NCBI GenBank assembly: GCA_964036045.1
Contig: OZ038392.1
Span: 38,674,851 to 38,738,850 of the forward strand
Source of the DNA: Eutreptiella sp. 'Long Island Sound 2002'
Lineage: Eukaryota > Euglenozoa > Euglenophyceae > Eutreptiales > Eutreptiaceae
Direction: 5' to 3'
Length of the DNA: 64,000 nucleotides
Shown: piece after piece, positions 10,280-22,900 of the stretch
Position numbering within the stretch: position 1 is the stretch's first letter
Layout: the number at the start of each line of letters is the position of its first letter
Notes under the pieces: model-generated
What the model was told of the DNA's origin: nothing
The model's input: the letters and a program-made list of their open reading frames with translations, nothing else
Databases searched by the model: none
Translations under genes and position numbers: made by a program

Positions 10280-10810
10280 CAACATTTATACCCCAAGATG
10301 CTTCATCACTTTGAGCACGCTCCGTAGAGCCGCGGGCTTGCGACCATCGAAGCAATATGTGAATGCTCCGTATACTGCACCCAGATGTCAGTTTCTATGC
10401 AACGGACGGTCGGACCACTACTCTCATGACGGTGGTTGTTTTGCAAACATGAATTCGAGAGAAAAACGAGATACTTGCTGGCTCCATTCACCGTTCAATG
10501 CCACCCCAAATAAGGTTTATCTACAAATTGTTTCAAAATAAAAGCTGCAAGTAGCATACTCTACAATGCGGATAATGTCCATCGGCGCATTACCATAACT
10601 CCTGTCATAACTGCATCAAGGCATAAACGTACATAACCAATGTGCCGGTCTCGACACATGGCAGCGAGACAAGTCAGTGATGATGTTCTAACATGCATTG
10701 ACTGTGATGCATAGCCAGTGCTCATTTGCTCTCTTTGTATGTCATTTGTCATATTATATCGCAAGGTATATTTTCGAAAACATTTGTTCCATTTGCACTA
10801 CATACCCACC

Positions 10811-10853
<43 letters not shown>

Positions 10854-11189
10854 AAGTGTGGCAACATATACACGTACCAATGCTAGGACAAGAAACAAGA
10901 CGCCGGGTCATGTAGGAGGGTGCAGCCAGCAATTACACACGTTGGTGTTGTCGTGGTCCGAGTTGAAGGCGCGCGGAAAGATTGGATTCCCATCATCCGC
11001 AATTTTGGGCATGATCTACCCAATGGATATGATGAGCATGATGGACATGATGACCACTAAGACTCCAGAATGTCCCATCATCCGTTCAGCGAACCACTTG
11101 TCGACTGCGGCTGACTTGTTTTGTCTTTCATGCGGGGTTATATTGGGACCGAGACATTTTTGGGAATTTTTGGCGACCCAAATGGAGCT
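10280..11189. other. Non-coding relic sequence between LTR and pol relic
   Basis: Probably the decayed 3' untranslated tail of the element whose pol relic starts at 11,190. In A and B about 1.85 kb of non-coding sequence lies between pol and the 3' LTR. I see no gene; it holds a CA microsatellite at 10,803-10,856. Confidence 0.4.
10803..10856. repeat. CCCA then CA microsatellite
   Basis: Four to five CCCA units followed by about 16 CA units, then imperfect ATACACA. Confidence 0.9.
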
Positions 11190-11961
11190 CAAATCTTGTC
11201 ATGGATGGCTCTTGCCACAATTGGAGCTTGTTTGTGTGCTTGTAATTCCTCCTTAGTGAGACAATCTTTGATGCGGGAGAGTTGGTAGTTGATTGCAAAG
11301 TTCTTCCCGGGGAACTTGATGTAAGTGTCTGTGTATCCGTGAATGAAACTCGACGTTGGCTCCCGTTTGTCTTCTTCTGGTTTGTACTCTTTCCATGTAC
11401 AGAGAAAGTACCACTTCTTGCGACCATCTTTCTTAGAGTCAAGAATTCTCTCCAATTCAAAACTGCTCGTGGCCATCTTTCTGTCACTCAGGTACTTTGA
11501 CGTCTAGTACAGTGGTTTGTATGTGCCCTTGGGGCATGGAAGCTCGACGTTCAACCGCTATCAATGTACTTCCTGGATTCTCCTTGGTTCTACTTCTATG
11601 TTGAGGTGTTCTCCGTTAAATGACTTTGAATGCCGAATGGGGCTTCCCAAAGTGGTGAAAATTTGTTCTCCTCCTTTGGGGTCTCATCTGATTTGCGAAG
11701 CCACACTTGTTAGCCTTTCTTGAAAAGTTTTTCTTGGGTTCTCGATCGATTCTTGAACTCTAGCCAATCTGCTGAACTTTCTACTTTGGCTTGGATCCAC
11801 CGGGAATCTAGGTCCTTGATCCTTTCAGAGCATCGTGAAGCGTCGTAGCATTGCCTTGGCTGGAATGGAACTGGTCCAAAACCCATCTTCTCGCGGCCAA
11901 AAAACAATTCGTTGAACCCTTTAACCCATTTTTCCTGAAAGAGTTTCTGTAATGCACCCAC
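11190..11961 (-). pseudogene. Pol relic: integrase C-terminus and chromodomain (A/B family)
   Basis: Minus-strand fragments match the 3' part of A/B pol in order. The integrase tail has ELFFGREKMGF for A/B EIVFGRKKCWW, then CYDASRC and ADWLEFKNRSR for ADWLWVQNQGR. The chromodomain reads FELERILDSKKDGRKKWYF for YELKRILEARR..GEWEF, followed by SFIHGYTDTYI for SFVHGYTKGFI. Frameshifts and lost coding capacity mark it as dead. The chromodomain places the relic in the chromovirus branch of Ty3/gypsy. Confidence 0.75.
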
Positions 11962-13895
11962 CCCACTGCCCTGTGACCAAATGAAACGTTTTTTTTTGAT
12001 ATTTCAGCTCACAAATTCCCCATTTCTTTGCAGGGGAGGGGGGGTTTGCCTGTGAAGCCTAACACCAACCCCACTCCCCCAACCCCCTTTGGGCCCCCCA
12101 ACCCATACTAAGTAACACTTGCTTGGAACTAAAATTTTGGGCGCCAACGGCGCCTGGAATATTTGCAACACACTAGATTTCCCCCTACTTGTTTACATTC
12201 AAAATGCTCACAATGAGTGAGGGAGTGCCGCGCCATGTGTCTTCTTCTTCAGGAAGCCTTTGCTGATTCACATGTACATCTGTTGGAATGCGGTACTGTT
12301 TTTATTTGTTCTGAGGGGCCAAACCAAAATTCACCCCACTTGTGTGTAGTCAAAATGCTCAGAATGAAAGGGGGAATCTAAAAATGCCCCAAAAATGGAA
12401 AGTTTTCGACTGCCCCCCCCCCCCCCCCCCGCGCCCACGCCGTGCGGGTTGGTGTCTGGAACTGAACTGCAACCCCCCCTTCATTTTTCCACATAGCATC
12501 CAAAAAATCTCCTTGGTGTTCCCCATTTTTCCTCATTTGCCCCGTTCTGCGGATACTGCGCCGCAAACATTCAGGACATGGGTACTTCTGAGGCTTGCGG
12601 GCCTGCTTTGCCACCCCGCCGCCCCTAACCCTAACCCGTCGGGCTTCTCTCTCCCTCCCTCCCTCCCTCCTTCACTCTCTGTTTTCAATCTTTTTTCTGG
12701 AGGGTGGGGGGTGAGATCTATTTAAGGAGGGTGGGGGGGTCATTGTGTGCAGATGATTTGGGCAACTTTTCCTCTCAGTTTCTCTCCTTTGCGAAATATG
12801 CTTGGGCTACATGGAGCACAATGATGCATGATCTCTTTTTCACCAGAACATGATCTGTTTCCATTCCTCAGTGGTCCTGACTTGTTTTTTTTTCACAGAA
12901 ATAAGATACACATATCTTAGTTTTTTTGCAAACGCTGAGCACCACTAGAAAAACAGGAACTCGAAGCTAAAATAAGCTTCTCCCTGGACAAACAGACTGG
13001 GAATGGGAAGCAAAAGCGAGCAGCACAAAACCAAACAGGAGGCAACTCATCCAATTCTGTCACACTTAGTCAAACATGAATTGAGAGCCGCCAAATGTGA
13101 CACACAATATATCCGGGGCTCCCCTGTGAATCACAAAACTTGTGTGACCCTTACAGCTCACTGGCACACGCATGGCCTGCAATAGTAACCCACGGCACAT
13201 CAAAATCATTTTTATAAAAGAAATCAGCGATGTTGAAGAGGGAAACAAATGCCCTTGCAGTACTGAACATTGATTAAAAAAGCATATCCCACAAGTGCAT
13301 AATGAATGAATGCCTCTACAGGAAGCACTCCATCAAACAAAGCAAGAAATATCTTTGTAAGATCCAAATATATGATGTCATCAAACAATGTGACTTGGGG
13401 TGGGGTGAATAGCGGATTGGTTTTCCAATGGCCATGATGTGACTACCAAATTTTCCAATGCCACAAATCCTCATTTGGATGATGATTTCTAAATCACTCT
13501 GCCAAATGGGGCCCTCAAAACCCGAGGTGAACGCACTTCTGCATCTGCATAAATTGTGGGGAAGCGTTGAGAAAAACCTCGATAGTATATCCAGGGTGAG
13601 AAATGCAAATCAGGTAATCAGGTAATTAGAAATGGAAAGGCAATGAGGCTCAATGGGCACTCACATCATGTGTGTTAGTAGAATGCATGTTGAAGCATTT
13701 GGGTCACTAATTTGACTGCAACTGGCAAGATTTCAGGCAAATTGCTGCCTGCTCAGGGGATGCATGTCCATCCAGAAGTGAATATAAAACAGAAGAGCTT
13801 GACCTTGCGAGGAACCTGCTCATCTGTACGGGTCTCCTGTACCACATTTCCATTCAGGTCAAAAAGAAACAGCTAGCTGCATTTTGGTGGCCCGC
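11962..13895. other. 3' flank of the carrier gene, no gene seen
   Basis: Contains an 18-base poly-C run (12,413-12,430), a telomere-like CCCTAA repeat (12,623-12,637), a TCCC tandem repeat (about 12,650-12,670), and a local duplication in which TTCAAAATGCTCACAATGAGTGAGGG (about 12,190) is echoed by GTCAAAATGCTCAGAATGAAAGGG (about 12,349). No coding segment is supported. Confidence 0.5.
12623..12637. repeat. Interstitial telomere-like CCCTAA repeat
   Basis: CCCTAACCCTAACCC, about 2.5 units of the TTAGGG-type telomere motif on the minus strand. Similar short tracts border the 1.16-kb array at 14,368-14,380 and 19,021-19,044. Confidence 0.6.
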
Positions 13896-13958
13896 TCATT
13901 TCTTGTCCTCACGCATCCTCTCTTCTAATCCTTTCCACACAACCGTGAACAACATCCC
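13896..13958 (-). CDS. Carrier gene exon 6 (20 codons and stop)
   Basis: [20 protein letters not shown] then TGA. This is the expected last transmembrane helix end following ...NACQ in carriers, in the correct phase, 5.6 kb from exon 5. Confidence 0.85.
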   Translation of the reverse strand, partial: GMLFTVVWKGLEERMREDKK

Positions 13959-16900
13959 CTGTGAAGCGGTAGTGTGAAGTGTGAAATGGCAAAGGGTGAC
14001 AAACCTGTACAGGATGAGATTGAAAGAAATCCCAATAGCTGCTAATTGTTGCAAGTGCAATAGAGTGGGGTTTTGACCACCCCCTTGTTGCATGCAGAAA
14101 AACAGGAGAACAACACCCTGAACATGAAAACCTGCAATACCAAAGTGCTGTGTCGCCCAGACTGCAGAGCGTGTGAACAGCCCGGGGGGGGGGGGGCGAC
14201 CACCAACGGTCCTGATGCGACCACCCCCCAGCTATCTGTCAAAACTCGGGGGGGGGGGGGGGGGGGGGGGGTTGCTGCCGGGGGTCGGGGGGGGGGGGTC
14301 TTCCTGCCGGGGGTCGGGGGGGGGGCGTCCAGCCAGGGGGGGGGGGGGCTTAGAGTTTGGGTTAAAGTTAGGGTTAGGGTCACCGAGCTGGTGGAACCAG
14401 TCTTGGTTTTATAACCCTTTTTAGTGTCTAGGGTGGACCTACCAGGTTTAGCAGCAGCAGCAGCAAGCAGCAAGCAGCAAGCAGCAGCAGCAAGCAGCAA
14501 TCAGCAGCACGCGCGAAATGGGTAAAAATCAGATTTCCGTCGTGGTGCTTCACATTCGGCTGAAATTTTGGTGGATGATACCTATGGGTGTGAAGTACAA
14601 TCACACAAAGCTTGAGCAAGAAACTCAACGGTGGCGGCCGGGAACGGGATTCGCAAGTGGCGGACCTCAGTTTCGGAAACTGCAGTTTAGGGCCAAAAAC
14701 AGCCATTTTTGGGCCAAAAATGCCCTGGAACACATTCAAAACGGCCAAGGAAAGGGAAACGGTGGGTACACTCCACGTGCCGCTTGACTTCCCCGTGTCA
14801 ACGAGCTCTTTGCATCCCTCTAACTCCATGATATGCCGCGGAAGCGGCCCAAAAAGGCCCCCAGAAGCTCCAACTGCCGACAGCCACAAACCAAGAATAG
14901 GCCATATCTTTGGCTACATGGCTCAAAATGCGATTCCGTGGGCACCTACTCCACCCGCAACCCCCCACGTTTTGTGGTTTCCACCCCTCAGAAGTGCCCA
15001 AACGGACGCCTAGACCCCAATAACTAGGCCCACTAGGCTGTGGCAAGCTGCAAGCTCAAACCCGAACAGGTGGGTACCCAAATGGGTCAACAGGGTCCAA
15101 TTGGGGTAAAAATATGACTTTCCGCAAAAATGATCCTAGACCATGTGCGACGCTAAAACAAGTGTTTTTGGACTGTTTTGAGCTTGTGGTGGCCCATTTG
15201 GGTCCTCCAAAAATCCCAAAATGCCTTGAAAATGGGCTGTTTTGGGACCAAAAATGGGTCAAAAATGGGTCAAAAACACATTTTTCCAAAACTCATCGTA
15301 GACCATTTGGGGTGCACAAAAGGGTGAAATGAGCCCATTTTGAGCCCATTTTGGGGCATTTTGGCCCCTGAGAAGTCCAAAAAGCCTTGAAAGTGGGCCT
15401 CGTGGTGATGAGGTTCACTTGCAAGCTGATTTCACTTTGTCAAGAGCCATCAATGTGTGAATCATTCTTGATGTCCCTCACCATTCATATCTAATGTTCC
15501 CTCCCCCACCAGCTCGGTCCCAATATTCAGTCTTGATTAGGGTCACCGAGCTGGTGGAACCAGTCTTGGTTTTATAACCCTTTTTAGGGTCTAGGGTGGA
15601 CCTACCAGGTTTAGCAGCAGCAGCAGCAACAAGCAGCAAGCAGCAACAAGCAGCAAGCAGCACGCGCGAAATGGGGAAAAATCAGACATCCGTCGTGGTG
15701 CTTCACATTCGGCTGAAATTTTGGTGGATGATACCTATGGGTGTGAGGGACAACCACACAAAGTTTGAGCCAGAAACTCAACGGTGGCGGCCGGGAACGG
15801 GATTCGCAAGTGGCGGACCTCAGTTTCGGAAACTGCAGTTTAGGGCCAAAAACAGCCATTTTTGGGCCAAAAATGCCCTGGAACACATTCAAAACGGCCA
15901 AGGAAAGGGAAAGGGTGGGTGCACTCCATGTGCGGCTTGACTTCCCCGTGTCAACGAGCTCTTTGCATCCCTCTAACTCCATGATATGCCGCGGAAGCGG
16001 CCCAAAAAGGCCCCCAGAAGCTCCAACTGCCGACAGCCACAAACCAAGAATAGGCCATATCTTTGGCTACATGGCTCAAAATGCGATTCCGTGGGCACCT
16101 ACTCCACCCGCAACCCCCCACGTTTTGTGGTTTCCACCCCTCAGAAGTGCCCAAACGGACGCCTAGACCCCAATAACTAGGCCCACTAGGCTGTGGCAAG
16201 CTGCAAGCTCAAGCCCAAACAGGTGGGTACCCAAATGGGTCAACAGGGTCCAATTGGGGTAAAAATATGACTTTCCGCAAAAATGATCCTAGACCATGTG
16301 CGACGCTAAAACAAGTGTTTTTGGACTGTTTTGAGCTTGTGGTGGCCCATTTGGGTCCTCCAAAAATCCCAAAATGCCTTGAAAATGGGCTGTTTTGGGA
16401 CCAAAAATGGGTCAAAAATGGGTCAAAAACACATTTTTCCAAAACTCATCGTAGACCATTTGGGGTGCACAAAAGGGTGAAATGAGCCCATTTTGAGCCC
16501 ATTTTGGGGCATTTTGGCCCCTGAGAAGTCCAAAAAGCCTTGAAAGTGGGCCTCGTGGTGATGAGGTTCACTTGCAAGCTGATTTCACTTTGTCAAGAGC
16601 CATCAATGTGTGAATCATTCTTGATGTCCCTCACCATTCATATCTAATGTTCCCTCCCCCACCAGCTCGGTCCCAATATTCAGTCTTGATTAGGGTCACC
16701 GAGCTGGTGGAACCAGTCTTGGTTTTATAACCCTTTTTAGGGTCTAGGGTGGACCTACCAGGTTTAGCAGCAGCAGCAGCAACAAGCAGCAAGCAGCAAC
16801 AAGCAGCAAGCAGCACGCGCGAAATGGGGAAAAATCAGACATCCGTCGTGGTGCTTCACATTCGGCTGAAATTTTGGTGGATGATACCTATGGGTGTGAG

Positions 16901-19900
16901 GGACAACCACACAAAGTTTGAGCCAGAAACTCAACGGTGGCGGCCGGGAACGGGATTCGCAAGTGGCGGACCTCAGTTTCGGAAACTGCAGTTTAGGGCC
17001 AAAAACAGCCATTTTTGGGCCAAAAATGCCCTGGAACACATTCAAAACGGCCAAGGAAAGGGAAAGGGTGGGTGCACTCCATGTGCGGCTTGACTTCCCC
17101 GTGTCAACGAGCTCTTTGCATCCCTCTAACTCCATGATATGCCGCGGAAGCGGCCCAAAAAGGCCCCCAGAAGCTCCAACTGCCGACAGCCACAAACCAA
17201 GAATAGGCCATATCTTTGGCTACATGGCTCAAAATGCGATTCCGTGGGCACCTACTCCACCCGCAACCCCCCACGTTTTGTGGTTTCCACCCCTCAGAAG
17301 TGCCCAAACGGACGCCTAGACCCCAATAACTAGGCCCACTAGGCTGTGGCAAGCTGCAAGCTCAAGCCCAAACAGGTGGGTACCCAAATGGGTCAACAGG
17401 GTCCAATTGGGGTAAAAATATGACTTTCCGCAAAAATGATCCTAGACCATGTGCGACGCTAAAACAAGTGTTTTTGGACTGTTTTGAGCTTGTGGTGGCC
17501 CATTTGGGTCCTCCAAAAATCCCAAAATGCCTTGAAAATGGGCTGTTTTGGGACCAAAAATGGGTCAAAAATGGGTCAAAAACACATTTTTCCAAAACTC
17601 ATCGTAGACCATTTGGGGTGCACAAAAGGGTGAAATGAGCCCATTTTGAGCCCATTTTGAGCCCATTTTGGGGCATTTTGGCCCCTGAGAAGTCCAAAAA
17701 GCCTTGAAAGTGGGCCTCGTGGTGATGAGGTTCACTTGCAAGCTGATTTCACTTTGTCAAGAGCCATCAATGTGTGAATCATTCTTGATGTCCCTCACCA
17801 TTCATATCTAATGTTCCCTCCCCCACCAGCTCGGTCCCAATATTCAGTCTTGATTAGGGTCACCGAGCTGGTGGAACCAGTCTTGGTTTTATAACCCTTT
17901 TTAGGGTCTAGGGTGGACCTACCAGGTTTAGCAGCAGCAGCAGCAACAAGCAGCAAGCAGCAACAAGCAGCAAGCAGCACGCGCGAAATGGGGAAAAATC
18001 AGATTTCCGTCGTGGTGCTTCACATTCGGCTGAAATTTTGGTGGATGATACCTATGGGTGTGAGGGACAACCACACAAAGTTTGAGCCAGAAACTCAACG
18101 GTGGCGGCCGGGAATGGGTGTCGCAAGTGGCGGACCTCAGTTTCAAAAACTGCAATTTAGGGCCAAAAACAGCCATTTTTGGGCCAAAAGAGCCCTAGAA
18201 CCCATTCAAAACGGCCAAGGAAAGGGAAAGGGTGGGTGCACTCCATGTGCGGCTTGACTTTCTTGTGTCAACGAGCCATTTGCGGCCCTCTGACTCCACC
18301 ATATGTCCCGGAAACGGCCCAAAAAGGCCCCCACAAGCCCCAAATTTTGTGCAGATTGGCTGGCGACAGCCACAAACCAAGAATAGGCCATATCTTTGGC
18401 TACATGGCTCAAAACGCGATTCCGAGGGCACCTAATCCACCCGCAACCCCCCTCGTTTTGTGGTTTCCACCCCTCAGAAGTGCCCAAATGGACGCCTAGA
18501 CCCCCGTACCCAAGCCCAGTAGGCTGCGGCAAGCTGCAAGCTCAAGCCCAAACAGGTGGGTGCCCAAATGGGTCAATAGGGTCCAATAGGGGCAGAAAAA
18601 TGACTTTTCTCAAAAATGATCCTAGACCATGTGTGATGCTAAAACAAGTGTTTTTGGACTGTTTTGAGCTTGGGGTGGCCCATTTGGGTCCTCCGAAAAT
18701 CCCAAAATGCCTTGAAGATGCGCTGTTTTGGGACCAAAAATGGGTCAAAAATGGGTCAAAAACGCATTTTTCCAAAACTCATCGTAGACCATTTGGGGTG
18801 CACAAAAGGGTGAAATGAGCCCATTTTGAGCCCATTTTGGGGCATTTTGGCCCCTCACAAGTCCACAAAAGCCTTGAAAGTGGGCCTTGTGGTGAAGGGG
18901 ATCACTTGCAAGCTGATTCCACCCTGTCAACGGCCTTCAATGTGTAACTCATTGGTGTCCCTCACCATTCATATCTAATGTTCCCTCCCCCACCAGCTCG
19001 GTCCCAATATTCAGTCTTGATTAGGGCTAGGGTTGCTGTTAGGGCCTGCAGCCCTCCTGTAGCCCTCCTTCAGGTCAAAAATTTTTCTTGTTGTTTCAAC
19101 ACAAATATAAATTCTCCACAAAATTTTGAGTATTTTGAGTATAAACACATAGTATGAAAGAAAAAAATTGGCGCCTTCGACGCCGGACAGTTTTCTCTCG
19201 GGACACTTGTTGGGGGCCGACCCGGCACCACTATCTTTCAAGACCCTGGGGGGGGGGGTCGCATACAAGGACCCGCCCCCCCCCCCCGGGGTGAACAGTG
19301 CAAAACCTATCTCCCAAGGCAGTTCCAGGCAAGGACAAAATGAAAAGCAGACACAGCATGCCAGCAAACCTCACCCGTGTGCATTGCGTACTGCCGGTCA
19401 CCTGGGCCATTGTTCATGTAGTGACAAAGCTCCGTGCCAAAAATTTTTACCAGCCGAAAAACATGCACAGAGAGAATCTTCTATCTGGAGATACGGACAA
19501 ACTTTCAACCTTTAGATGAGGGGAGCTGGGCAGTGTGCGCAGGATGGAAGCAAAATACCTGACAAGCGTTGGCGAGGATTCGGGTGTTGAGGCCACGGAA
19601 GAAAAGCCCCTGCATGCCATCTTTCTCAACGATCATTTGAATAGTTTCTTTGTATGACAAAGAAACCTCTGATGACTGTTTTGCAGTCTTGACAACACGG
19701 ATACTGGAATGAAAGGGCAGGGAAAAGCGAGGAAAAAGAACAAGCAGTGCGAAATCTTCTGAGAGGCTGCACACAACCGCACACACACAAATACACACGC
19801 ACACGCACACGCACACACACACTTTTGTGAGAGTGACTGAGAGGCACACACCCATTGAGGGGAGGAAAACTTAGGTCAAGTGCGAGAAAAAATGCAAACC

Positions 19901-22900
19901 GCGTACTTTTGTTTTGGGGGCGAAGGGGGGGGCATAAGTCGCGTGCACCTTTTTTGGGGGTGTAAATCGCGTGCACTTTTTGTTTTCAGAACAAAATAAG
20001 AATAACAAGAACCACCCAACAACTGTTGCTACTGGAGGAGGGGTGGGGGTCGGAGGATGCAGAGGAGTGTGGGGTTGGTGGGGGGGGGGGGGGGCGCGTG
20101 TGTATAGGGGGGAGAACAATATTAGAGAGGGAGACCTGTATGCCCCCCCCCCCCTTGGTCACCTGCGGCGCCGTCTAAAAAGCGATGCCTGCACTCAATC
20201 CTGGTGGTCTGTGCGCATGCCCATTTGACGCCTGTCTGGGTCACAGCGGGCCTCGCCAGGGTCAAAACCTTTGGGGATTGGGGGCCAGGTGAACTCCGTG
20301 CCTGCACGGCCATGCTGCGGTTCATCGTGCATTCACAGGTAGGTTTTCTTGTCCGGGTGGGGGGGTTTGGCATGACGCCATGGTGTATTGTTCTCATCTA
20401 GCAGCGCCTACTAGCCGATCGCATTCGCCGTCCTTCCCTTGGACCCTTTCCCTCCATAGGCGGTGGTGCCCATCGGCCTCTCACCACCCTGTGACCTTCT
20501 TCTTGCTCCTTGCCCTATCCTTCCCTCTCTATTTCCCTTTCCTTTCCCTTGGCCTTTCCCTCCTTAGGCTGTGGCAAGCTCTAAATAAACACTATCCAAA
20601 GGCCATTTAACTAGTGACTAGTAACTTGTTTATTTGGGTGAAAATTTGTTTTTTTTTTACCTTTGTTTTAAACAAATTGTTTGCAAAAATGGTTGTTGTT
20701 CTCATGTGGACGTACAAATGCAATCCCTCACGAAGTGTCAAGAGGCACATTTCCCTAACCTCTTTGTTGTAAGCGAACGAGATGGCGTTTATGATTGTTT
20801 AAATTTAAATGACACCTACCGGAAATGACAACTTGCAAGCGAATGGCACAACGAGGCAACCCAAAACCTTCCCCAATGCATGCAACAATATGTGAAAACA
20901 CCAATAAACATCAATAAACATCGATAAATAGCGATTCTCGCCCAAAAACGGGCGTTTTTTGAAAAATAAATGCATAAACGCGTTTATTTTGAATTTGACT
21001 AGCGACTAGAATAGCAGTTAATTATAGTCTGGGCTGTGGTTTCCCTCGGCCTCTCACCACTCCTTCCCTTTCCATTCCCTTGGTCGCTTGTGCCAACGGA
21101 GCCCCCGGACTTACCCTGTTTCACTTCTCTGTGTCGAGTCCACACAGAGGAAGGCAACTGCCTTCACCGGTGGCCACGTGCGTCCAAGTGGCCATCCCAA
21201 GCCGGCGGTGAGGTACCTCTCCCCAACGGCAGCTGGTGGGTCCTGGGATGTCCACTTGCGGGGTCTTTTCCCCGACAGGGCACATAACAACCTCCTGCCT
21301 CCAAATTCCCGCACTTAGTCCTCCCTTTGGCGAATGCATCACGTTCCCCCTACCCTCTCCTTTACGCCCTTGCTCCACGTGTTGTGCCACCTTTCCCACG
21401 CATGGCGCGCACGGGACCACGGGTATGGCAGGTGGTATGGGTTGTGGCGGGTGGTGTGGGTTGTTGGGGGGGGGGGCAGTTCCTCCTCGGCGGGGAGGCC
21501 TTGGGGCCTCATGTTGTGGTGGGTGTTGGGTGGCGTGGTGGGTGCCGTAGGTTGAAGGGCGGGGATAGGCTGGTGCCCCCTGGGGTGGCGGGTGTTGCGA
21601 GGTGTATGTGGGTGCGCGTGGGTATACGTTGTAGCGGATGTTGTGGGGTGGGCCAGTTGCCACGGTTGGCAGCCCACTTCTTGGCACGGCTCCCCGGAGC
21701 ACCTCCACATAGGAGCGAGTTGTTGCTGGGTTGAGGTTGGTGCCCCGTGTTGGGTGGAGGTGTGATGGGCCCCTTGCTGGCACCCTTATCCCGGCTTGGT
21801 TGGGACGCTTGACGACATGGTGCGTCCCTTTTCTGGTTGAGTCGCAACGCGAGGGAAGATATCTCTCCCCTGCTCGTTTCTCAGTGCCAGCACGCCTCAA
21901 CACCGCACAGGCACGCCTGTGCACGCGCAGTGGACACTCACACCCCGGGGGGGGGGGGGGAGCGGCGACCAATTGATGCAGAGCGGAGCGGCAACAACCG
22001 CTTCGGGCCGCCAAGGAGTGGGCCAAGGAGAGGGGGAGAGCGGAGAGCACCCCCCCTCTCCAACCGGGCCCTCAATGAGATGCCCGATGCGGCAACGCAA
22101 GCCCACCAAGGCCGTGCTCTCAAGGGAGTGACCACGGGGGGGGCACTGCATGTCCCCTGGGCACAGCAATGCCTCACCTCCCTGGCCACTGCCGCACGTG
22201 TGGCGCATTGTTTGCACATGTGGCGCATTGTCTGTGTTGGTGTGTGGGGCAGAGCCACAAGCCTGGTAGCCTGGGCTGCAGCTCTGGGGCTGCATGCGTG
22301 TGTGTATATGTATGCACACGGATACACATGGATAAGCATAAACATAGGTTGCCTTCTTGATGTCCCCATAATGGGGGGTAATTGGCTGCATAATTCCCAA
22401 GATCGGCCTCTAAACAGATGTACTGCACCACCGCATGAACAATTAATTGCAAGGGTGTGTACGGTGCATGTCGCCAATAGATTAAAAGAGGGCGTGATGT
22501 GCACATCATTGAATAATTGCAAGTGCGTGGAATTGGCCCAACCACACGCCCAGACCCCTCTCCCAGTGCACACTAGGACTTGCCAACACAACAAATGTAG
22601 AGAGCACAACAAGTTTTGGCCAAAATGCATCCAATGGGGTCCTAGGTCTGAAAACTGATTTCCCCAAAATTGTTCCCTGGCCATTTGGGATGCCCAACCA
22701 AGTATGTTTTACCCATTTTAAGCCCATTTTGAGCTGCATGGGGGTGTCTAGGGTGGTTGGCGCTCACATTAACATATCGTTGAGTTGAAGGGAGCCACTT
22801 TGCACATGGCTGCTACAAATCAAATGCAACAAGTCTGCCGCGAACAACTTGATCTCCAATAGGAGGAATCAAGATTCAGATGCACCCAATGCAACGCAGG

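Larger units (their letters stand above)
13959..19558 (-). other. Carrier gene intron 5 (GT-AG, 5,600 bp)
   Basis: The donor GTATTT at 19,558 and acceptor GCTTCACAG ending at 13,959 bracket the whole 14,381-19,026 tandem array, poly-G tracts and interstitial telomere-like motifs. About 83 percent of the intron is the array. Confidence 0.85.

Noticed and set aside
10803-10856. CRISPR-like or satellite array
   Set aside because: Simple CA microsatellite without spacers; no CRISPR architecture anywhere in the window.
14428-14500. CTG/CAG-rich frames (poly-Leu/Cys/Ala on the minus strand) as a signal peptide
   Set aside because: They are translations of GCAGCAGCAAGCAGC microsatellite at the start of each unit.
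14612-18818. Repeated frames of 60-143 codons in each array unit
   Set aside because: They recur only because the DNA unit repeats. Overlapping frames on both strands are equally conserved and none has a domain or start/stop logic.
21121-22658. Large overlapping frames of 309, 273 and 248 codons in intron 4
   Set aside because: Several frames on both strands overlap the same GC-rich DNA; no domain is visible, and the region lies inside a well-supported intron of the carrier gene.
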